Positions 60,133-64,000 of a stretch of DNA of 64,000 bases are shown here, piece after piece. The position numbers and the translations under genes are program-made. Position 1 is the first letter of the stretch; every line of letters begins with the position of its first letter. Source of the DNA: Rutidosis leptorrhynchoides (Eukaryota > Streptophyta > Magnoliopsida > Asterales > Asteraceae); contig NC_092335.1 of assembly GCF_046630445.1 (NCBI RefSeq), positions 309,242,501 to 309,306,500 on the forward strand. The letters are read 5' to 3'. Below the pieces are notes generated by a model, which was not told the origin of the DNA, did no database searches, and saw only the letters and a list, made by a program, of their open reading frames with translations.

Positions 60133-61268
60133 ATCTTCCCTAATTTATGCAATTCATTTAATGAGAAATAAACAATTAAAAACAAAACTCATGCATAAAT
60201 GAAAATATCTTGAAGATTGAATTTTCACCATAGTATATTACACATTCCAAATATTCGAGAATCAAAGTGTTCTAAGAATTGAACCCTTCATCCCATTTGA
60301 ATAACTAAAAATAACATACACATAAGTTTTCAAATACTCTAAAGCTATCCTGACACTTTACAAGCTGTATGTACATATCCATTCATGAATGTATCCAAAA
60401 CAAAAGTTCAAGTTTTGTTGAAACAACTAAACTTCACATTTACATAGGTAGTTCACTTCAGTCATCCACCTGTTATTGCACTTTTTTAAATGAACCATTA
60501 AGAAGCTAAACTTTAACATCACCTTTAGCAGGTATGAGTACATACCTTACCTTTAGATGATACGAAATTTATGTACTCCAAATTTCTAAATATAAGCATT
60601 CCACATTGAATTCAACTTATGATTTTCATTAGAAGGGAATTGGATATCTTATGTGGACTTTAAAGCCATCCCCATAGCAGACTTGTCAACCAAGTATTTT
60701 GTCAATCTCTTCGTTAAGTGATTAGCTAAATTTTGTTTTGACCTCATAAACACTATAGAGATTACCCCATTCATGATGAGTTCACGAATCATGTTATGTC
60801 TGACACCTAAGTGTCTAGACTTTCCATTGTACAACTGGATATAAGCCTTTGCCAATGTAGAAGCACTATCACAATGCATAGACATGGGTGCTATAGTTTT
60901 AGGCTATAATGGTAACTCATGAATCAAGTTTCTAAGCCATTCCGCCTATTATCAGCAGTAATATCAACATCGGTTATCCAACTCGCATCAGTGTATCCTT
61001 CTATACTTAATGAAACACACTATAAGATAAATTATAGTCCATAGTTTTCTTAAATACATCAGTACCCGCCTAATTGCTTGCCAATTAGGAGTACTAGGAT
61101 TACTAGTATACCTACTCAATTTCCCCACAACAAAAGCAATATCTGACCTTGTACAAGTCATGACATACATCAAACAGCCAATCACATGAGAATACTCAAG
61201 TTGTGATACAACTTTACCTTGATTAGGCATAAGCTTCTCATTTGGATCCACATGTGTACTCACAGGAG
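60133..61268 (-). pseudogene. Ty1/copia pol remnant (RT end and RNase H)
   Basis: Minus-strand text: VDPNEKLMPNQGKV, EYSHVIGCLMYVMTCTRSDIA and LSRYTSNPSTPNWQA (61263-60988), the copia RT/RNase H linker. Then come EGYTDASWI (near 60990) and HCDSASTLAKAY, KSRHLGVRHNMIRE and QNLANHLTKRL (60885-60649), the RNase H active-site and C-terminal part. A frame break lies between the two pieces. The remainder towards the LTR (60133-60648) is 3' non-coding. The element is cut at 61268 by a hAT-like insertion and its 5' portion is not seen. Confidence 0.78.
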
Positions 61269-62386
61269 CAGGGGCGGAAGCAATGTTGGGGCATGTTGGG
61301 TCAGATGATCCCTATGGCCTGTCAAGTTTTAGTAGCAAAAATCTATTTTTTTACCTATTGCCCTCGATCCACAAAGTCAAGTCATCCCAAAATGAAAAAT
61401 GTTATCAAACTTGCACTCAAGAAAGCTATGGCCTAGTTTTCTAATTTACGAAGTATTATATTATATATATTTTACTTTTATCTTCGTTACATATACAAAC
61501 GTGTCTCTTCATATTTCCAGCTTTTCAATTTCAAATCAAAGAAGGGAAGGATCTAAAAAAGTTGTAGATTGCTCGAGGGTTAAGAATCTGACTATTTTAT
61601 CATCCGCAAGAACTTTTAGTATTAAATTATGTAATCTCTTCAATAATTGATTTAGGGTTTATTTATGTTTAAAATATGATAAACGGAGTGTAGTGTTAAA
61701 ATCCTTGTACTTGTACAATTGTGCTGTTCTATGTTTCATGTTCTAACTGTAAGTTGTAGCTTGTAATCACAAAGTCCACAATTGTTAATTTAGTTTTTAA
61801 TGTATAGTTTTTAACTTGTTTAGTTTTTGAAGTAAAATTGATCAGAAGTTATGATGAATTAATGGTTGATCATAGTTCTAATTGAACCATTAGCATATAA
61901 AATTGTATAGTACTAAAGATTAATGCTTAAAATTCTCTTAACTTGTTTAGCTTATATGTAAAGTAAACTACTTACTGTGTAGTGCCTTTACCTCTTTACT
62001 GTTGCCTATTTTTTTCTAGAGATTCAACTATCTTAGATTTAATGATTACAGTGTTAATATTAATGACATATTGTTATTTGATAGATATGAATAGGTATTA
62101 TAAAAGAAAAGAATCGTCTTCATCGACACCAATTAATGTTATTGAAATGGATGATCTTCAATGGGATCCGTATGATAGACCAAGAATTTTGCAATATAAT
62201 CCTAATCAAAGAGATGGGGTAAGGAGACAATACTGGATTAGGAGACCTTGTCAACCAAGTGGTCATGATTTTCCAAAAACAAACGGTAGACATAGTAATT
62301 GGATCAAGTATAGTGTTAAGGCGGATAGATCATTTTGTTTGTGTTGCTACTTATTTAGAGATCATGTTGGACTTCAAGGTGGTTAG
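61269..62386 (+). mobile_element. hAT-type DNA transposon, 5' fragment
   Basis: It starts CAGGGGCGGAAG, a hAT-like terminal inverted repeat, inside the copia sequence; the eight bases before it (CACAGGAG) could be the target duplication. About 0.8 kb of AT-rich leader leads to the start of a transposase-like frame (62087-62386). The matching right-hand terminal repeat was not found, so the copy is 3'-truncated, or the remainder has been replaced. Confidence 0.55.
62087..62386 (+). pseudogene. Truncated hAT transposase / ZMYM1-like N-terminus (99 aa)
   Basis: MNRYYKRKESSSS, then LQYNPNQRDGVRRQY, GPCQP-like RPCQPSGHDFPK and FCLCCYLFRDHVG. This is the N-terminal TTF-type zinc-finger segment of plant hAT transposase relatives usually annotated as zinc finger MYM-type protein 1-like. 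The full proteins are several hundred residues longer; here a stop follows directly at 62384. A TTTGATAG just before the ATG could be a 3' splice site. It is a transposon fragment and not a host regulator. Confidence 0.65.
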
Positions 62387-62936
62387 CTGTTGTTTCCCAA
62401 TGGACAAGCATCAATTTCCCAATGGAAATGTGAACAACTCTCTAGTTCCCTTTAAGGAAGAAGGATCACTAGATAAGATGATGTTCTTATCACGAGATCA
62501 ATTCTGCTGAATCAATCTCTAATAGTTCTTTAATAGGTCACACCAACCTTACTTAGATCTAACTTGTCTTCACTTTGGACAAGTATTAATTCCTAATGGA
62601 ATTAATCAACTTCCTAGATCCCTTTAAGGAAGTTACATCACTAAGTAAGATGGTGTTTCCGATCACTAGAACTATTTAACTTTCTTGGCCCCCTAAGGAA
62701 GTATCTCACAAAGTAAACTTAAAGGTACAAATGATAAACATGAAGTTTACAATGTAATTCTACTTAGTGTAAGTAGAATCTCTCTTTCTCTCTTATAATC
62801 TCTCTATTGATATGTGCTTGAGGCTTAGAAGATCAGTTGATATGACTTTGAAAGAATGTTGGAAAGAGGTGGTCTTCAATTTTGGCAAATGTTGGTATAT
62901 ATAGGAAAGTGAAAAATCTCTCAGATGGTGCACGGT
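62387..62936. other. Unassigned stretch, no gene
   Basis: It carries repeated phrases such as CCCTTTAAGGAAG (about 62448, 62621) and TTCCCAATGGA/TTCCTAATGGA, and a pyrimidine-rich block near 62770-62810. The minus strand has a TATA-like CTATATATACCAAC at 62892-62905 followed by such a block, which could belong to another LTR. No frame is convincing. Confidence 0.4.
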
Positions 62937-64000
62937 CTCTAACAACCAGTCCTAATCCATCTGGACAAATACATTACATTTAGTTTCATCGCGAGGTACT
63001 TGACCTCTATATGATACATTTTACAAACATTGCATTCATTTTTTAAAAAGACAAACTTCCATTACAATGAAAGTTGACAGACATGCATACTATCTCATAA
63101 TATATCCAGACTATGAATGACTTCTTATCAATCTTGATGAACTTAATGACTCGAATGCAACGTCTTTTGAAATATGCCATGAACGACTCCCAATAATATC
63201 TTTAAAATGAGCAAATGCACAGCAGAAGATTTCTTTCATACCTGAGAATAAACATGCTTTAAAGTGTCAACCAAAAGGTTGGTGAGTTCATTAGTTTAAC
63301 ATAAACATTCATTTCCATCATTTTAATAGACCACAAGAATTTCATTTCCAGTTCTCATAAATATACGTCCCATGCATAGAGACAAAAATCATTCATATGG
63401 TGAACACCTGGTAACCGATATTAACAAGATGCATATAAGAATATCCCCTATCATTCCGGGAAATCCTTCGGACATGATAAAAATAACATCGAAGTACTAA
63501 AGCATCCGCTACAATGGATGGGGTTTGTTGGGCCCAATAGATCTATCTTTAGGATTCGCGTCAATTAGTAGACTGGTTTACTAATTCTTAGGTTACCAAG
63601 TAAAATGGGCATATTCGGCTTCGATCATTCACCCATATAATGTAGTTTCAATTACTTGTGTCTATTTCGTAAAACATTTATAAAAATTACGCATGTATTC
63701 TTAGCCCAAAAATATAAAAGGTAAAAAGGCAAATGAAACTCACAATACTGTATTTTATAGTAAAAATACATATGACGACATTGAACAATGCAGGGTTGGC
63801 CTCGGATTCACGAACCTATATCATTTGTATATTTATTAATATATATAATTGTAATCGAACAAATTTATATATTGTATCTTAAATTATATATTATACTTAT
63901 CTAGTTTGTGTATATTTTTAAAATGTTTAATATTTATATAGATATATATTGATATATATTTGATTAGTATTTTAATAAAAATATCTAACATGTTATATAT
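62937..64000 (-). repeat. Minus-strand LTR related to the left array, runs off the window
   Basis: The reverse complement matches the right half of the left-array LTR: the GAGGT/ACCTC hairpin (62993-63007), the CAACC/GGTTG hairpin (63268-63281), GATAGATCTATTGGGCCCAA-type text near 63530 and GCCCAAAAATAT near 63710. Beyond about 63800, GGTTCGTGAATC-type text matches the upstream LTR half of the coding families instead. There is no primer site to its left, so it is a solo LTR or the 3' LTR of an element lying outside the window. It is older and more diverged than the array copies. Confidence 0.7.

Noticed and set aside
62087-62386. A host zinc-finger gene
   Set aside because: The text matches the N-terminus of hAT transposase relatives, is truncated, and lies behind a hAT-like terminal repeat inside a copia remnant.
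1-64000. CRISPR arrays, rRNA or tRNA genes, bacterial operons or organelle DNA
   Set aside because: No regularly spaced short repeats with unique spacers and no rRNA or clear tRNA were seen; the intron, LTR elements and LINE show plant nuclear DNA. The only tRNA-like text is the SINE head and the primer sites.

Overview
The window is plant nuclear DNA, AT-rich and made mostly of LTR retrotransposons. It holds one apparently intact host gene, a two-exon CYP71-family cytochrome P450 (14853-16533). An asterid, most likely Asteraceae, is my inference from the style of the P450 and of the Ty3 elements; it was not tested by any search.

Left part (1-12431): a non-autonomous Ty3-type element arranged LTR-interior-LTR-interior-LTR (288-12089), with three 1176-bp LTRs and one 5-bp target duplication (ATAAC) around the whole array. 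It seems to sit inside an older minus-strand LTR. Then come a LINE 3' end (12496-13087), a 0.35-kb direct duplication split by an (AT)n tract, and the P450. A minus-strand SINE-like element follows (16690-16988).

Central part (16989-59177): a nest of elements resolved by target-site duplications. The oldest layer is a decayed minus-strand Ty3 element with TSD CATCA. Its 3' LTR was entered by a plus-strand chromovirus array of 23.4 kb (18217-41656, TSD TGGAT), again with three LTRs and two interiors. Its integrase region was entered by a second plus-strand chromovirus (43801-55107, TSD CGTCG) with 2905-bp LTRs that differ by only a few bases.

The chromovirus interiors have an unusual layout. 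Between the primer-binding site and gag-pol lies a small acidic, repeat-bearing ORF. In the 18217-41656 element there is also a second, intact 227-codon ORF encoding an F-box protein with Sel1-like helices, apparently captured from the host. This is the most interesting item: a retrotransposon carrying a candidate SCF ubiquitin-ligase adaptor. gag-pol is full length in its first interior and broken by two nonsense codons and one frameshift in its second, while the F-box and acidic ORFs are open in both. The LTRs of the different families share two small hairpins, and the interiors share a second copy of the polypurine-tract motif upstream of gag.

Right part (59183-64000): a minus-strand Ty1/copia remnant with one LTR, a hAT-type transposon 5' fragment inserted in it, an unassigned stretch, and a minus-strand LTR related to the left-hand array that runs to the window edge.
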